64,000 nt of DNA from Acanthosepion pharaonis (taxonomy: Eukaryota; Mollusca; Cephalopoda; Sepiida; Sepiidae), in assembly GCA_903632075.3 (NCBI GenBank), contig CAHIKZ030000807.1, positions 1,001,001-1,065,000 on the forward strand, in the 5' to 3' direction. The position numbers and the translations under genes are program-made. The first letter of the stretch is position 1. Each line of letters starts with the position of its first letter. Under the pieces are notes generated by a model. The model was given only the letters and a program-made list of their open reading frames with translations, ran no database searches and was not told the origin of the DNA. Shown here piece after piece: positions 1-11,814 of the stretch.

Positions 1-579
1 TATCTCACACTGCAAATTTTTTCTAAGCTCTATACTAAACATTAAATCTGTTACAAAAAAAAGAACTAAACAAAATGAACACAAAACAATCAGCTTTAAA
101 AAAGGACTCATAACTGGAAAAACCGAATGAAAAAAGAATGTTAACAACAAATACTTTTTCACACTCAACCCAGTTCTGCAGAATCAGAATCAACGTTGAG
201 TTTAAGCAAGCGAATGAGCCAATCGGAGTAAAGTGCCATGCAGATTTAAATTTTTCCCACTTGTGACAAATGCAGCTACCGATTTTTTTGCATGCTAGCA
301 TGCTAGTTAACATTTGTGTCAGTCAGCTGTTGGCTCTCACGCTGGCCAATAGAATCTTCCTGCCTATTCATGGCAGCCAACTATAGGCTCTCACTCTGGC
401 CAGTAGAAAATGGCTGCAAACTACATGAAAACTGCCATAGAAGCACGAAAAAATCGATTATTTCCACTATCGATGGGAGTTGGGAAATGCAAAGTCAGTC
501 TTGGCCTTCCCACTAACTTTGAGCATGTGCATGTAAATTTTGGTGCAAATCCATCAAAAATTGTAGCAGTGCATTCGTT
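1..579. other. Unassigned AT-rich flank with a small local duplication
   Basis: I recognise no gene here. Between about 331 and 420 a stretch reading like GGCTCTCACGCTGGCCAATAG recurs in altered form some 50 bases later, a short local duplication. The open frames in this interval have no motif I recognise and low-complexity composition, so I do not call them coding. Confidence 0.4.
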
Positions 580-607
580 CACACACACACACACACACAC
601 ACACACA
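580..607. repeat. (CA)n microsatellite
   Basis: Uninterrupted CA dinucleotides. Apparent open frames crossing it are translations of the repeat. Confidence 0.95.
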
Positions 608-624
608 TCCTGCTTTTTATAGAT

Positions 625-890
625 AGAGATTTTAATACTTTAGGAAGTTATGTTTTTTAATAATAATTTTAATAATACTTCAGGAAGTCCTTTTAATAAT
701 AATTTTAATAATACTTTGGGAAGTTCTTTTAATAATAATTTTAATATTATTTCAGGAACTTTTTTAATAATAATTTTAATAATATTTCAAGAACTTTTGT
801 AATAATGATTTTAATAATATTTCAGGAAGTTATTTTAATACTTCAGGAATTTTTTTAATAGCAATTTCAATAATACTACAGGAAGCTATT
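625..890. repeat. AT-rich minisatellite, about 41-bp unit, 6-7 copies
   Basis: Each unit reads roughly TTTTAATAATAATTTTAATA followed by ATACTTCAGGAAGT, with drift between copies. The copies run head to tail. From 890 to about 1,540 I see only unassigned AT-rich sequence. Confidence 0.85.
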
Positions 891-1546
891 TTTTTAAACA
901 AAAAAGTACAAATTCACTTTTATCATTAGTTTATTTTTTATTAGAATTCTTATTATCACTTTTTAAAACAATGAACTTTGCTGAAGAGTGAAGGTAGTCA
1001 AAATAAAAGTGGTGTCAAGTAAAAAAAATATCTTTTTGACGTTCTGTGTTTTTGCAGACATGCAGGTTGATGCTTGCTGAAAATTCATCCATCTTTTCTG
1101 TAAAAATCAAGACATATTTGCAAGAAATTAAAATTAGATGGAACCAGTATTTTGGAGGAATAAAACAGACTCAGTTTTTTCTTCTCTAAAACTTTGTTCA
1201 TCAGACAAAGGTATCTAAAAAATATCATCAGTAATCAATATTTGATTAACAAACTTGAAAGTATGATTGATATTGTTCATACTTGTTTAGACAACAAAAT
1301 CCTCTCCATGTTTATTAATCAAATATTGATCATCTGCAAGTAAGTCTGTTTTTTTTAGAGTTACTTTTATCTTTTATACTGTTTCCAATCAAGTCAAGAT
1401 TATTGTACACAAAATTGGATGTTAGCATTCCCTTCACAAAATTTCTTTTCAATTGCAACAGAAAATGCAGTCTTTCCAAAAAATATTTATGGAAAGTTTA
1501 TTATTTTATGTAATAATGTCAAAAGTCTAGATGTAAAAAGAAAATA

Positions 1547-1790
1547 TTTAATATTAAAATATAAAATTTTAAATATACATATTTTAAATTTTATATAAAT
1601 ATTTTATATATAATTTCTATTTGATATAAATTTTCACTTTATATAAATTTTGCATAAATGTTTTTAATATTAAAATATAAAATTTTAAATGTACATATTT
1701 TAAATTTTATATAAATATTTTATATATAATTTCTATTTGATATAAATTTTGCACTTTATATAAATTTTGCATAAATATTTGATGTTTTTA
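1547..1790. repeat. AT-rich tandem duplication, period 116 bp, 2 copies
   Basis: The block beginning ATATTAAAATATAAAATTTT at 1,551 recurs at 1,667 with only a few differences, so the duplication is recent. Both copies are almost pure A+T. Confidence 0.85.
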
Positions 1791-1859
1791 ATATAAAATA
1801 TTTATATTCAAATGTGACAAAATTAGGCATTATTATTCACGTTACACAATAGAAAAATT

Positions 1860-2010
1860 TTATTAGAAAGAATGAAAAGAGTTCTGAACTGCTACATAGT
1901 ACCAATCCTTTTGTATGGAAGTAAATACTTGAAATTTTCCTTCCATATGAAGAATTGACTTGAAGCCACAGAGATGTGGCTCTATGGACAGATTCTGAGA
2001 ATAAAATTGA
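1860..2010 (+). pseudogene. LINE-B fragment (end of reverse transcriptase ORF)
   Basis: Translation gives a VPILLYGS segment and then LEATEMWLYGQILRI. These match the post-RT segment of LINE polyproteins (LLYGSECW ... ATEMWFYRRIL) also seen at 50,527-50,870. A stop interrupts the frame, so this is a dead fragment. At 2,040-2,140 follows a minus-strand piece of the SINE-B tail (compare 59,080-59,200). From 2,150 to 3,900 I see no recognisable gene, only a 28-bp palindrome at 2,342. Confidence 0.65.
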
Positions 2011-2341
2011 TGGAACTTGTGAGTAACTAATTTTAAAGAAAATACGAATTAGAAAGACACTGTTTACAATAATTATATTTGGACTATTGTCCTCATCTTT
2101 GTTGTTGTTATCACAATGTTTTGGCTGTTGCAATCCCCAGAAAGAAAAAAGGGAAGATAGAAGTGTTTAACATCTCCTGAAATAATTCATAAGTAATGGA
2201 CTATTCCGTTTCAATTTTTGATCATGTTGAAAGATAGAAAAGACATATCAGAGACACTACTTAGTTTCAGTGAGAAAATGAAAGAAAGTAAGAAAGACAG
2301 GAAGATTGTTGTGGTACGATCCACCTAATTTACATAGTGGA

Positions 2342-2369
2342 GTACCGACCATATAAATATGGTTGGTAC
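2342..2369. repeat. 28-bp inverted repeat
   Basis: GTACCGACCATAT and ATATGGTTGGTAC flank an AA centre with one mismatch. The surrounding 2,330-2,460 is unusually G-rich and purine-rich for this window. No function can be assigned. Confidence 0.6.
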
Positions 2370-3904
2370 CGGGAAGACGGGGGAGGAAGAAGAGATCCAA
2401 TCCAGAGACTCTGCCCGACTGCGACTAAGTCAACCCATTCTACAGGAACGGTCTTCCCAAGAATATACCAAACTATCTGTAAATATTGTGTACACGTTCT
2501 TGTTTCAATACATTTTGTTTAAGTACATTTTGTGTTGTATTATTATTATTCCATGCTTTATTCAAGTTTCAACAAAGATAGAAGTGTTTAACGGCTGTTT
2601 CAGTGAAATTGAATTAAGTGATCAATTTCAAATCATTTCATTTGTACCCCCTTACTACTCAAAAGGACAAGATCAGCATTCATATTTATGATTGTTATTG
2701 CAATATTTTGTTAAAGTTGGCAAGCTCAAATATTTAACAATGCGATAAGGGAATTTCTATGGAAATTCTATTTTCACTTTGTGGAGTGTGTAACCATGAT
2801 TAAATGTAAAATAAATGCATAGCAGAACTGCTCAAGAAATTTGACAAAGCAATTACAAGAAAATGAAAAGAACAGGGCAAAAAAATACAAATCAAGCAAA
2901 CAATATATACAAGGCAAATTATCAATAATAAGGCAAAGCAATAGTAATATAGCAAAAAGTTTACAAACTAAGAATTGTGGCTGACACACAAGAGCAAGTT
3001 CAGACAAACAAACATAGTGTTCTGACATCAAGACAAGACAGACTGGGACTGAGTCAGATGAAACTGAGAGCTAGCCTATTTTATTGGCTAGAAAAAAATC
3101 TCAGCATGCATTTATGTGCTTCTGCCTATAAATTGGGGAGGGATAAGTGTTTTACAGTCATTCCTAGTCAAGATTAGAATCAACCCATTTTGTCACCATT
3201 TGCATATTCAGGCATTAACTTAAGAATTGAGATTCATCAGAAAATTCAAATACAAAAACCGTAAAATTTTTCATTCATATTACTAAACATAATTCAGTAT
3301 CTTTGATATTGCATGAAAATTAAAAGCATAACAGTTTGCCATATAATTTATTCCATAATAACAATTTTGGCTGATTGTCTTATTTTATTGAGTAATATTG
3401 TGCAATATTCCTCTTACAATAATATTGCACCAATATTATTGATCAGTGCCAGAAGTAGAGCTCTTGAAATTCCAACTCTTGATTTGTGGACATGTCAGAA
3501 GAACTACGATGACTGGGCCAAGAAATAGAGTGATATTGCTGTACCAGTCATTTGGTAACAAGTCATTCCAATAAGGCCTGTTCACCCGGAAGCAAATCAT
3601 GGTCAAGCACTGGCCTTTAATTATCAGATTTTGATAGATTGATTGTAGACCTGAACTGTCTGTTGTGTTGTTACTCTATCGAAAAAAATCTGAACCAATA
3701 AAGTAGGACCTTGTTTGCACTGAAACTTCTGCTTTGCATTGGCTAGTTTCAGCCATAGCCGAGTGGATGTGAAATGGGACAGAGGGAATTAAGAATTGGG
3801 GGTAATAGTCAGCATTTAACCCCAGGCAAATTCCATGTGTTCAATGTTAAGTTTCACCAATATTTTATTTCTGATCTTGAAATATTGATATAATACAGTC
3901 TTTT

Positions 3905-4380
3905 TTTTTACCTTTTCACCCCCAACAAGGCAATAAAGCCACTAAGACATGGGGGGGTGTTAATGAGTGTTAACAAACATGTAAAAAAATTTATTAAAGA
4001 GTAAGAATAATAAAAGAACAGGAATTAAGAAGATAGAAGATAACAATTGATATTGCATTTAAATTTTTGAAGATCAAAGTTGACTGGGAAGCAAGAAGCC
4101 AGAAGAGATTTCCCCAAGCAAGATGTGCAACTGTTAGCATAGAACTTACACTTACAAATAGCCATTTCAATTGAAACCTAGCAGCCAATCTAGTACTGTG
4201 CTTAAATTCATAAAGTCTAGGTACCATAGAGAAAAATTCATCAGAACAATTACCATGAAAGTATTTACAGAAAAGACACAGGAAGCTACTGAATTTGAGA
4301 TCTGAGATGCCAGGTTAGGACCAATAACATTGCAGATTCTTCTTTGGATTTTATTAATAATCTCTAAATATATAGCAGTC
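3905..4380 (-). mobile_element. 5'-truncated LINE-A copy (3' end)
   Basis: The minus-strand 3' end lies near 3,912, where the family's terminal CCAACAAGGCAATAAAGCC type sequence appears, preceded on the plus strand by a T-run that corresponds to the A-tail. The minus frame at 3,994-4,227 keeps VPRLYEFKHSTRLA, which is the post-RT tail of CR1/Jockey-type LINE proteins. No reverse transcriptase core is present. The 5'-truncation point directly abuts a 5S-SINE. Confidence 0.8.
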
Positions 4381-4735
4381 TTTCAAAAAAAAATAGACTG
4401 ATTTGTTTTGTGTGGCTTATCTACCCTTTGCAGGTTTTTTAAAGGAGGAAGATATTTTTTAGTTTGCAAGAATTTTTTTGAGATAATAATGGTTTTAGTT
4501 ATACAAATCTTACTAATTAATCCATAGATGGGGGTGAGAAGAGGTGGATTCATATATTTCCAAAAGTATTTGCACATAAGTGAATATAATAAACCAAACA
4601 GGAATCAGAACTCAGCTCTCTGATTAATAATTCCTAGCCATTATCCATTACACTACCTGTATATCCAAGCTTAAAGCACCTAGTATTCCAAAGTGGTTGA
4701 TCATCTTGGTACTGACCAGGCTCAACACAAATATA
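4381..4735 (-). mobile_element. 5S-tRNA chimeric SINE copy
   Basis: Read on the minus strand, 4,730-4,667 resembles the 3' half of 5S rRNA (GCCTGGTCAGTACCAAGATG, then a GGTGCTTTAAGCTT-like end). It is followed by a tRNA-like unit (AATGGATAATGG, then GAGTTCTGATTCC in the box-B position) and a body ending near TGCAAAGGGTAGATA. The 5S part is 5'-truncated. Related copies are at 9,490-9,850, 14,377-14,750 and 22,721-22,950. Confidence 0.75.
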
Positions 4736-4799
4736 TAGTTAAAAGGGAAATTTAGATGAAAATAACTGAAAAGCAAAATCATTTTAAGAGGTTCATATT

Positions 4800-5590
4800 T
4801 TTAAATCAATATTCTTTGTGACATTCTTCTTCTTTGGCTCTCCATAATTTCCTGACCTTTGTAGCTCTTAATAAATTTTGTCTTTTTGTTTAATCTCCTA
4901 ATCATTGTTCTATCATCCATTTATTCAAGCTTGCTAGGAAAGTTATGCACTGTTTCCCTCCGACTCTCTTACCTTCAATATGTCTTGTGAGTATCAAATT
5001 TTCCAAGCCCCTTTTCCTCATTGCCCTGGAATTTTCAACTATGTTAAGTATAAGTGTGATTTTTGTTTCCATTATCTCTAAAACTCATATGTTCAGTCTA
5101 TGGCATTCTCAGCATCTTTCTATAGAACCTCAAGTCTCTTCTTCATCTGCTTTTTAATACTCTACTTAGGTTTTAGAAGGCATCTTTCACTATCCCAGTG
5201 AACCTTTGGATTTCAGTGTCGCATTTTCCATCCTCTGTTAAAACACTTTCCATGTATTTATATTATTGTACTTGCTTGATTTTGGTGTTTCCATTTTGTA
5301 ATTTGCATGTTACACTGTTTCTCCTGCTGATAACCATTTACATTCTTTCTTCTTGCAATTGATGTTTAATCTTTTCTTCTTCTTTTTTTTTTCACTGACT
5401 TCTGTAGGAGATCTTGTATGTTTCTTTTTGTTCTTGCTTTCGATACAGTGTCATCTGCATAAGTTATGACAAAGAAGAAACAAAACAACAGCATTTTCAG
5501 CACCCCCTCATATAACACTGTTGCAAATTTAAATCCTATCCCACCTAACAGCTTAGAATATATTTTCATTTTCTTTATAGCTTTATATTA
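4800..5590 (-). pseudogene. LINE-B reverse transcriptase fragment
   Basis: The minus frame at 5,569-5,366 contains VITYADDTVSKARTKRNIQDL; YADD is the reverse transcriptase catalytic motif, followed by the usual leucine-rich helix. Downstream on the same strand (5,260-4,800) comes the family's post-RT and 3' region, collinear with 46,965-47,420 and 54,560-55,165. Frames are broken. Next to its 5' side, 5,570-5,770 repeats part of the 5,500-5,600 sequence (GTAGTATTTTCAG..ATATAACACTG), a small tandem duplication. Confidence 0.75.
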
Positions 5591-6144
5591 GTAATATCTA
5601 TAAGCTATAAACAGTAGGTAGTATTTTCAGTGCTCCTTTATATAACACTGATCTTTAGTGAGGGTCTCAGTATCATCCCCTCCAACATCTTCAGAAATAT
5701 TTTCATTTTTTTTTTATAGTTTCCTTCTAGAAATATCTATAAGCTATAACAGCATGTAGTATTCTTTAAAAATATATTCATATCTTTGTTGTTTCTTTCA
5801 CATCAGCATCAGTATTGCCAAGAAACTATTTTAAGTCTTCTTATGGCTTCTGGTTCTGGTTTTTTTACCATTAAGCTATATTTGATGCCATCATCTCATC
5901 TTGTTGAACATCTAATGTTTATACCTCAAACAGATTGATCTCTGAACATCTTGAGGTATCTTGTTACTCATAGTATATTTGAGTGCATGTAATGTACACT
6001 GTTTTGACCAGAGGGATGTATGTTGTGCACAAGAACAATGCCTGTGGCTTTTTTCTCTGACAGAAATCTCAAGAGGACAGCCAATTAATTTCAGAGAGCC
6101 TCATGTACCTAACATATTGATTTTACCCTTTATTGAAGGGTAAA

Positions 6145-6600
6145 ATGTCAGATTTTATTATGCAAGTCAATGTTTCACAGTAAAATTAGTATTAACCAAT
6201 TGAAGTTGGGAAAGTTTTCAAGATATATTTACATTAAATATTAATATAAGTTTTTATTGGATATCAAGTGGGGGATCGGTTTTCTATTGTTATTAAGTAA
6301 TAAAATGACCCCCCCAGTATTATTACATGATGTCAGATTTAATAATGCAAGTCAATTTATTCAAAATAAAATTTGTATTAACCAACTGATGTTGGGAAAG
6401 TTTTCAATATATATTTACATTAAATATTAATATAAGTTTCTACTGGACATTAAATAGGGGATCGGTTTCCGATTCTTATTAAATAATAAAATGATCCCCC
6501 AGTATTATTACATGATGTCAGATTTTATTATGCAGATCAATGTTTTTGCAATAAAATTGGTATGAACCAAACATTAATAAAATTTTCAAGACATATTTAT
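6145..6600. repeat. 185-bp tandem repeat, about 2.4 copies
   Basis: The start ATGTCAGATTT recurs at 6,145, 6,330 and 6,515, giving two periods of exactly 185 bp. Each unit carries a C-run (GACCCCCCCAGTATTATTAC) and an AT-rich half. Between 5,770 and 6,145 nothing is recognised. Confidence 0.85.
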
Positions 6601-6604
6601 GTGA

Positions 6605-6905
6605 TATAATATACCTTCTCATATGAGGGTTCAATAGTTCAGCTCCTAGAAATGAACAGCCAGACTCCCCAACACATAATCTTATTATAGTGGTGAAGAC
6701 TTGAGCCAAATTATTCACACTTTTCAGATGAACTGAATAGCGAGAACTGGTGTATGTAGTGTGCCCCAAGATCTCGAAACAGCCCTCCTCAGTTTTTGAA
6801 TTTGGAGTTGTCCTTCTCCCAGACTGGTTACTAATAAGCCCAGATTGCATTACCATTTAACCCATAGTTAGGGGAAGATGTGATGGGTTGATCCCTTTCC
6901 CAAGA
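6605..6905 (-). mobile_element. SINE-A copy, body plus part of head
   Basis: On the minus strand it aligns throughout with the better copy at 24,455-24,868: ACTATGGGTTAAAT, the GGAGAAGGACAACTC block, the CTTCACCACTATAAT block and the terminal CCCTCATATGAG. The box-B end of the head is missing. Confidence 0.75.
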
Positions 6906-6929
6906 ATATTTGTGTTAGGTACCTTCAAA

Positions 6930-7100
6930 ACTCTTCTAAAAAAGTGTATGACATGGTGAAAACAGGCCCTAAACTTAATAAAAACAAATTTTTATCGTAA
7001 AAATGTTAATGTTGTTATTAAGAGGAAAGACCAAAATATTTTTTTATTATCTTATTACATTTTTTAATCCTTTCTAGCACATTTGAAATTTTTGTTAAAA
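6930..7100. repeat. Interspersed repeat shared with 28,010-28,170
   Basis: Both intervals share GAAAGACCAAAATATTTTT and the preceding ATGTTAATGTT..TTATTAAGA block in the same orientation. The class is unknown. From 7,100 to 7,790 the sequence is AT-rich and unassigned. Confidence 0.6.
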
Positions 7101-7794
7101 ATGTTGTTTTTCTTGCAGCAGGTGAGACAAAGATGCAATTTTTAACATTTATTTTGGTGTTAAAAACATATTGTTGTGGAAATTCTTGCAAAAATCAATT
7201 AATAGTTGGATTTTAATTAAATTTTCAGGACTTATTCACAAATAAATGAAATTATTTTTTAAATATTTCGTTTAAAAGAATCTTGGAAAAATATTTTTTT
7301 TATATCTGTTACCCCCACTTACTTAATTTTATGAAATTTTAGAAATTAAAATTTCATCCTATTCATATTTATATTAGTTTAGCAGGACTCCTTGGAAAAT
7401 TTAAATCATCAATATGTTTTTATCAAACAAACACCATTTACAAAAAATCTGCTCTAAATCATAAAATAACAAATGCAACAAAACTATGATATTATTTAAT
7501 TAGGAAAAATTTTATTTGTTTTTATAAATAAGATATATTAATATATTTCTTCAGATTAAAAATTTTTTGGTGAATAATGAATATTTATAAGAATTGTTTT
7601 CATTTTTTTAAATTTTAATTAGAAGAAAAATTTCTTAAGTTTTAAATCTTTTAAAATTCAGTATAAATTTCAGCCTTTTAGATGATATTATTATTAAGTG
7701 AAAACTATATTTATTAACCATAAATGGAAATGATAAATACAAATTATCAAACACCAACATTTTTTTGTGTGTAAAAAACTGCTAATTTTTGTAA

Positions 7795-8036
7795 GTATGG
7801 CTGACCATTCATAACATTATCAGCTTTCTTCCAGCTCCATCCTTTTCAGCTAATGTTGATCCTCAAAAATTTAAATGCAATGTCAATCGTTATCTACTGT
7901 CATCCTGATTACTCTTCTATTTTCTATTGTTCTTACTCCATAATGTTTCTCTTTTTTCTGATTGTTTCAAACTCAGTAACCCATTGTGTCTTAGTGGCTT
8001 CATTGCCTTGTATGGGGTGAAATGATTGTATGTATA
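7795..8036 (+). mobile_element. LINE-A 3' fragment, first arm of an inverted pair
   Basis: Runs from CTTTCTTCCAGCTCCATCC through the TTTAAATGCAATGTCAATCG block to the terminal ATTGCCTTGTATGGGGTGAA. Its mirror copy starts only about 25 bases further on. Confidence 0.8.
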
Positions 8037-8059
8037 AGCACACACTCATATACATTTTT

Positions 8060-8400
8060 TTGTTTAAGTCAAATTCACACCAAGCAAAGCTGTAAAGCTA
8101 CTAAAACACAAGAAGTTACTGGGTGTGGAAGAATTTGAAAACAGGAAATATTATTAAAGAGTGAGAACAATAGAAGAGTAATCAGGAAGACAGTAGATAA
8201 CAACTGACATTGAATTTAAATTTTTGAAGATCAACGTTGGCTGGAAAACATGGAGCCGGAACAGAGTTCTACAGGTGAGAAGTGTGAGAAAAGAAACTGT
8301 CAGCATAGAAATTTTGGTTACATATAGTCGATTCAACTGTAAATTGATGAGAACTTGTTGCCAATCTGGTACTATGCTTAAATTAAGATATCTTCTCACA
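8060..8400 (-). mobile_element. LINE-A 3' fragment, second arm of the inverted pair
   Basis: The reverse complement of this interval matches 7,840-8,036 closely (GTTATCTACTGTCTTCCTGA, ATTACTCTTCTATT) and extends further 5' into the post-RT segment (minus frame 8,399-8,154). The 3' terminus faces that of the plus copy. Confidence 0.8.
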
Positions 8401-8401
8401 T

Positions 8402-8465
8402 GCAGTAACCCCCATTGAGTCTTAGTTGCTTTATTGCCTTGCTTGGGGTGAAATGATAAAAAAAT
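8402..8465 (+). mobile_element. LINE-A 3' terminal fragment
   Basis: Only the last 60 bases of the family are present (TGAGTCTTAGTTGCTTTATT then GCCTTGCTTGGGGTGAAATG), followed by an A-run. From 8,470 to 9,080 I recognise nothing. Confidence 0.8.
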
Positions 8466-9084
8466 TAATTGATTTTAAGGTTAAAGTGTGACAATCTTGG
8501 GAATTTCTGATGTAGATGAGAGTAGATGAGAGTTATGTTCCTTGCTAGTTTTGCTGGCGATTGATAAATCAACTCTGATAAATAGACAGTAAACGTTAAA
8601 GAACTTTGGTCAGTGAGAAATTAGATGTTTGGTGCTGCATTTTATAACACAAGGAGAATTTGTACGGATTTATATAGTTCAAATGTTTCTGCAACTGTTA
8701 TTTATGGGATATCTTTCCTCTTCTACTGATACTAAGAATAACCTTTTGCAAAGTTTATTTCAGAGAGAAAATTGAACTTCCTAAAATCCTAATGTGAAGT
8801 CAATATAGATGTGATAGCAACTGGGGACCATTGAAGCATTAGATTTTGTAAAATTCAATACATAAGGGAAATCTATTATTTTCCAGCTTGAGGACCAAGT
8901 GCAAAACAGAGGTCTCTCCAAGTGCTGGTTGATTTCCTAATGCTGCATCTATGTAACACTTCTCACTCTGTATAAGACTGAATATACTAGGTCATCATTA
9001 ATCTATATATGTTTGATTTGGCATTTCATTCTGTCAATGTGCTGAGATTGTTAGATAAATTTCTTTTTATTTGTTTAAAATGTA

Positions 9085-9245
9085 GATGTGTGCCTGATGT
9101 AATGGATAGTGATGTGGAATGAGAAATTAGAGAGCTGAGTTTGATTTCCAGTTGGGTTCATTACATTTAGTTATGTGCAAATACCCTTGAGAAAGGTATG
9201 AATTCATTTCTCCCCAGCTATGGGTTAAATAAATTGTATCTTGAA
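9085..9245 (+). mobile_element. tRNA-headed SINE fragment
   Basis: Contains the TGATGTAATGGATAG box-A region, GAGCTGAGTTTGATTTCCAG in the box-B position, then the ACCCTTGAGAAAGGTATGAA and CAGCTATGGGTTAA segments common to SINE-A and the 5S-SINE. It has no 5S part and no distinctive tail, so the subfamily is undecided. Confidence 0.7.
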
Positions 9246-9489
9246 AAAATTATTGTTATACTCAGAAAATTGTTAATGCAATATTCAGTTAAAAAAAAAA
9301 GAATTAATATTACCTTCTAAAAAATGTTTCAAATTTAAATAACCCACAAAAGATTGATAAGCCATGAAAAACATATAAATGAATCAATTTGTTTCAAATA
9401 CTCAAATTCCTGTCAGACTGTATTGTGTTTGAATGACAATGGTTTGGATATATAACATATATAAGTCTGTCATTAGATTGATTGATTGA

Positions 9490-9850
9490 TTCATATTTTA
9501 TAGATTGTCAATCCTTTGCAGGTTATTTAAAGCCAGAAAATATTGTTTTGTTTTGAGATAATAGTGATTTATTGATACAAGTCTTACTAATTAACCCATA
9601 GCTGAGGAGAGAAGAGGTGGATTCATACCTTTTCCAAGGATATTTGTACATAAGTGAATATAACGAACCCAATGGGAATTGAAACTTAGCTTTCCAATTA
9701 ACAATTCTGAAACATTATCCATTACACCAAATGCCCATGCAAGCTTACAGCAACTGATATTTCCAAACGGTCACCTATCTAGGTACTGAGCAGGTTTAAC
9801 GTTGCTTAACTTTGGTGACCATACAGGAGCTGGTGTTTCAACATTATTAG
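9490..9850 (-). mobile_element. 5S-tRNA chimeric SINE copy, near full length
   Basis: On the minus strand, about 9,850-9,741 follows the 5S rRNA sequence (CACCAAAGTTAAGCAACGTT, TAGATAGGTGACCG, TTGCTGTAAGCTT). It is joined directly to a tRNA-like unit with TGTAATGGATAATG and AAGTTTCAATTCCC, then the body ending at GCAAAGGATTG and an ATTG-rich tail near 9,475-9,490. From 9,850 to 10,670 no gene is recognised. Confidence 0.8.
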
Positions 9851-10672
9851 AATCTTTTCAGTTGAGGGTTAAGCATTTAAGTGAAGAGGCTACAAGTAAC
9901 AATTTTCATGGGAGAGTACCAAATGTTTTTCATGTGAAGCAGCTCCCTCAACATTCATCTTTGACAATGGGTGTGTTGTCATCTAACTGTTCTATTCTTC
10001 ATGTTGATGGATAAATTGAAATAGGGGAGTGAAGGGATTATCTTCTTATTGGTTGGGTATCTGCCAATGAAGAAGGACAGAAATCTCTGTAGCACCAGAA
10101 TCAAGCACTAGATCATGATGAGCAGGGCACAGACAAGATTTCCATATGGGAACTCTACAGGTATGAGACAAACACAGCCAAGACATCAGAAACACAAACA
10201 AGAATGAATGAATTTCAGATGACACTGGATAACACAAACAGAAATCCTTAGTAATGCTCAGCAATTCTGTTGTGTGGTCAACACATCGCACTGCTAGACT
10301 GATATTTACTTGTCGCCCTATGGTAACAAGGTGTGACACAAGGTTGGTTGCATGTGGGGTACCTGAGTACATACACCCAGGTCAGGGCAAAAAATTTCCC
10401 AGTACGCACAACTGCCAGTTTCACTGGCATTGGTATTGTTACTGATCACCCTATTTAATGCATTGAGAGGGTACTACCTAAGGCAGCTGTCCCCAAGACT
10501 GGACACCTCTCAATATTTTTCTCAGTTGCACTCTGTCCGCAGAGAGATACACGACTGAGTTGCACTGCCTGAGACAGAGACGTAATTGAGAAATGTTAAG
10601 AGAGAGCAGGCCAGACTCTACTTCTTCTCAGAAAATGTGCTTGATTTTATGGATCCTGAAACTTTAGCAGTT

Positions 10673-11033
10673 GGCTAGAAAAGGAATCATTTGCATAGCG
10701 AACACCACTCAGCTTATCTTCCTGACTATCTCAAGAGGAAGCTTGGCTAGAAAAGGAATCATTTGCATAATTTAACACCACTCAGCTTATCTTCCTGACT
10801 ATCTCAAGAGGAAGCTTGGCTAGAAAAGGAATCATTTGCATAGTGAACACCACTCAGCTCATCTTCCTGGCTATCTCAAGAGGAAGCTTGGCTAGAAAAG
10901 GAATCATTTGCATAGTGAACACCACTCAGCTCATCTTCCTGACTATCTCAAGAGGAAGCTTGGCTAGAAAAGGAATCATTTGCATAGTGAACACCACTCA
11001 GCTCATCTTCCTGACTATCTCAAGAGGAAGCTT
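10673..11033. repeat. 72-bp minisatellite, 5 copies, each with an ATTTGCAT octamer
   Basis: Units begin GGCTAGAAAAGGAATCATTT at 10,673, 10,745, 10,818, 10,890 and 10,962, and each ends in AAGCTT. Copies 3-5 are almost identical. Because 72 is a multiple of three the array stays open in one frame, which explains the 73-codon repetitive frame at 10,816-11,037; I do not regard it as a gene. Every unit holds ATTTGCAT, the reverse complement of the POU octamer ATGCAAAT. Confidence 0.95.
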
Positions 11034-11812
11034 GTAGACACATTCTTTCTTCATAACCAGATGTACCACAGTTCCCTCCAGTTCTGTTCTGTTAGAGCAG
11101 CCATGTGCTGTCTTTCTGCAGTGAGAGCACACTAAACATTATCTCTTTGACTGTTGGGGGTGGTTACCATTATCAGTAGCAATTGACTGCTCCTTCTGCA
11201 TTTCATTTCCACTACAGGGAAAAATCTGCTCTAATAATAGGTGTTTCTATGCAGGTCTGTATAAGTATATAGCTGAAGTTTTATTGTATGCTGATGCTCA
11301 ATGTAAGAGACTTGCTGCTATAAGTATGTATTTGAGTGATGTTAGCAGTTTGTAGCTTGTATGGTCTACAAATAAGTTTTTGTCCATGTGTAGATTGATT
11401 GCTGTTCTATTGTTGATGTGAAAGAACTCACCACTAGTTTTATTTGTTCACAGTGAGGCCTGCCTTATGATGAACCATATCTAATGTGGTCTATTGCTCA
11501 TAAAAGGTTCCCCATACCTGATTTAAATGCTCTAATTTAGAGAATAAAGTAATTTGCAATTCAGTTCTGCTCACAGATTTCTGATTAATTTTTTTATTTA
11601 AGTATATTTAGATATCAAGTATATTAAGGTATATTAAGCTTATTTAAGTATATGAATAGATCAAAAAGACACTAGTCTGTTCAGGTTGGATAATTCCTGC
11701 CATTTGCCTTTAATTTTCATTCAGAATTTCTTTTATTATACACAAGATGATATGGTAGATGAACAGTGTTTTGTATATAACGTGAAAAAATAAAATTTAT
11801 TTTGTAATAATA
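11034..11812. other. Unassigned single-copy-looking interval
   Basis: No coding signal, tRNA or repeat match to the rest of the window was found. AT content rises towards 11,560-11,660. Confidence 0.4.
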
Positions 11813-11814
11813 GT

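Noticed and set aside
6518..6856. 112-codon minus-strand frame
   Set aside because: It overlaps a SINE-A body; no domain seen.
10816..11037. Repetitive 73-codon open frame as a gene
   Set aside because: It is the 72-bp minisatellite read in its one open frame; no start context, no domain, and 72 is divisible by three.
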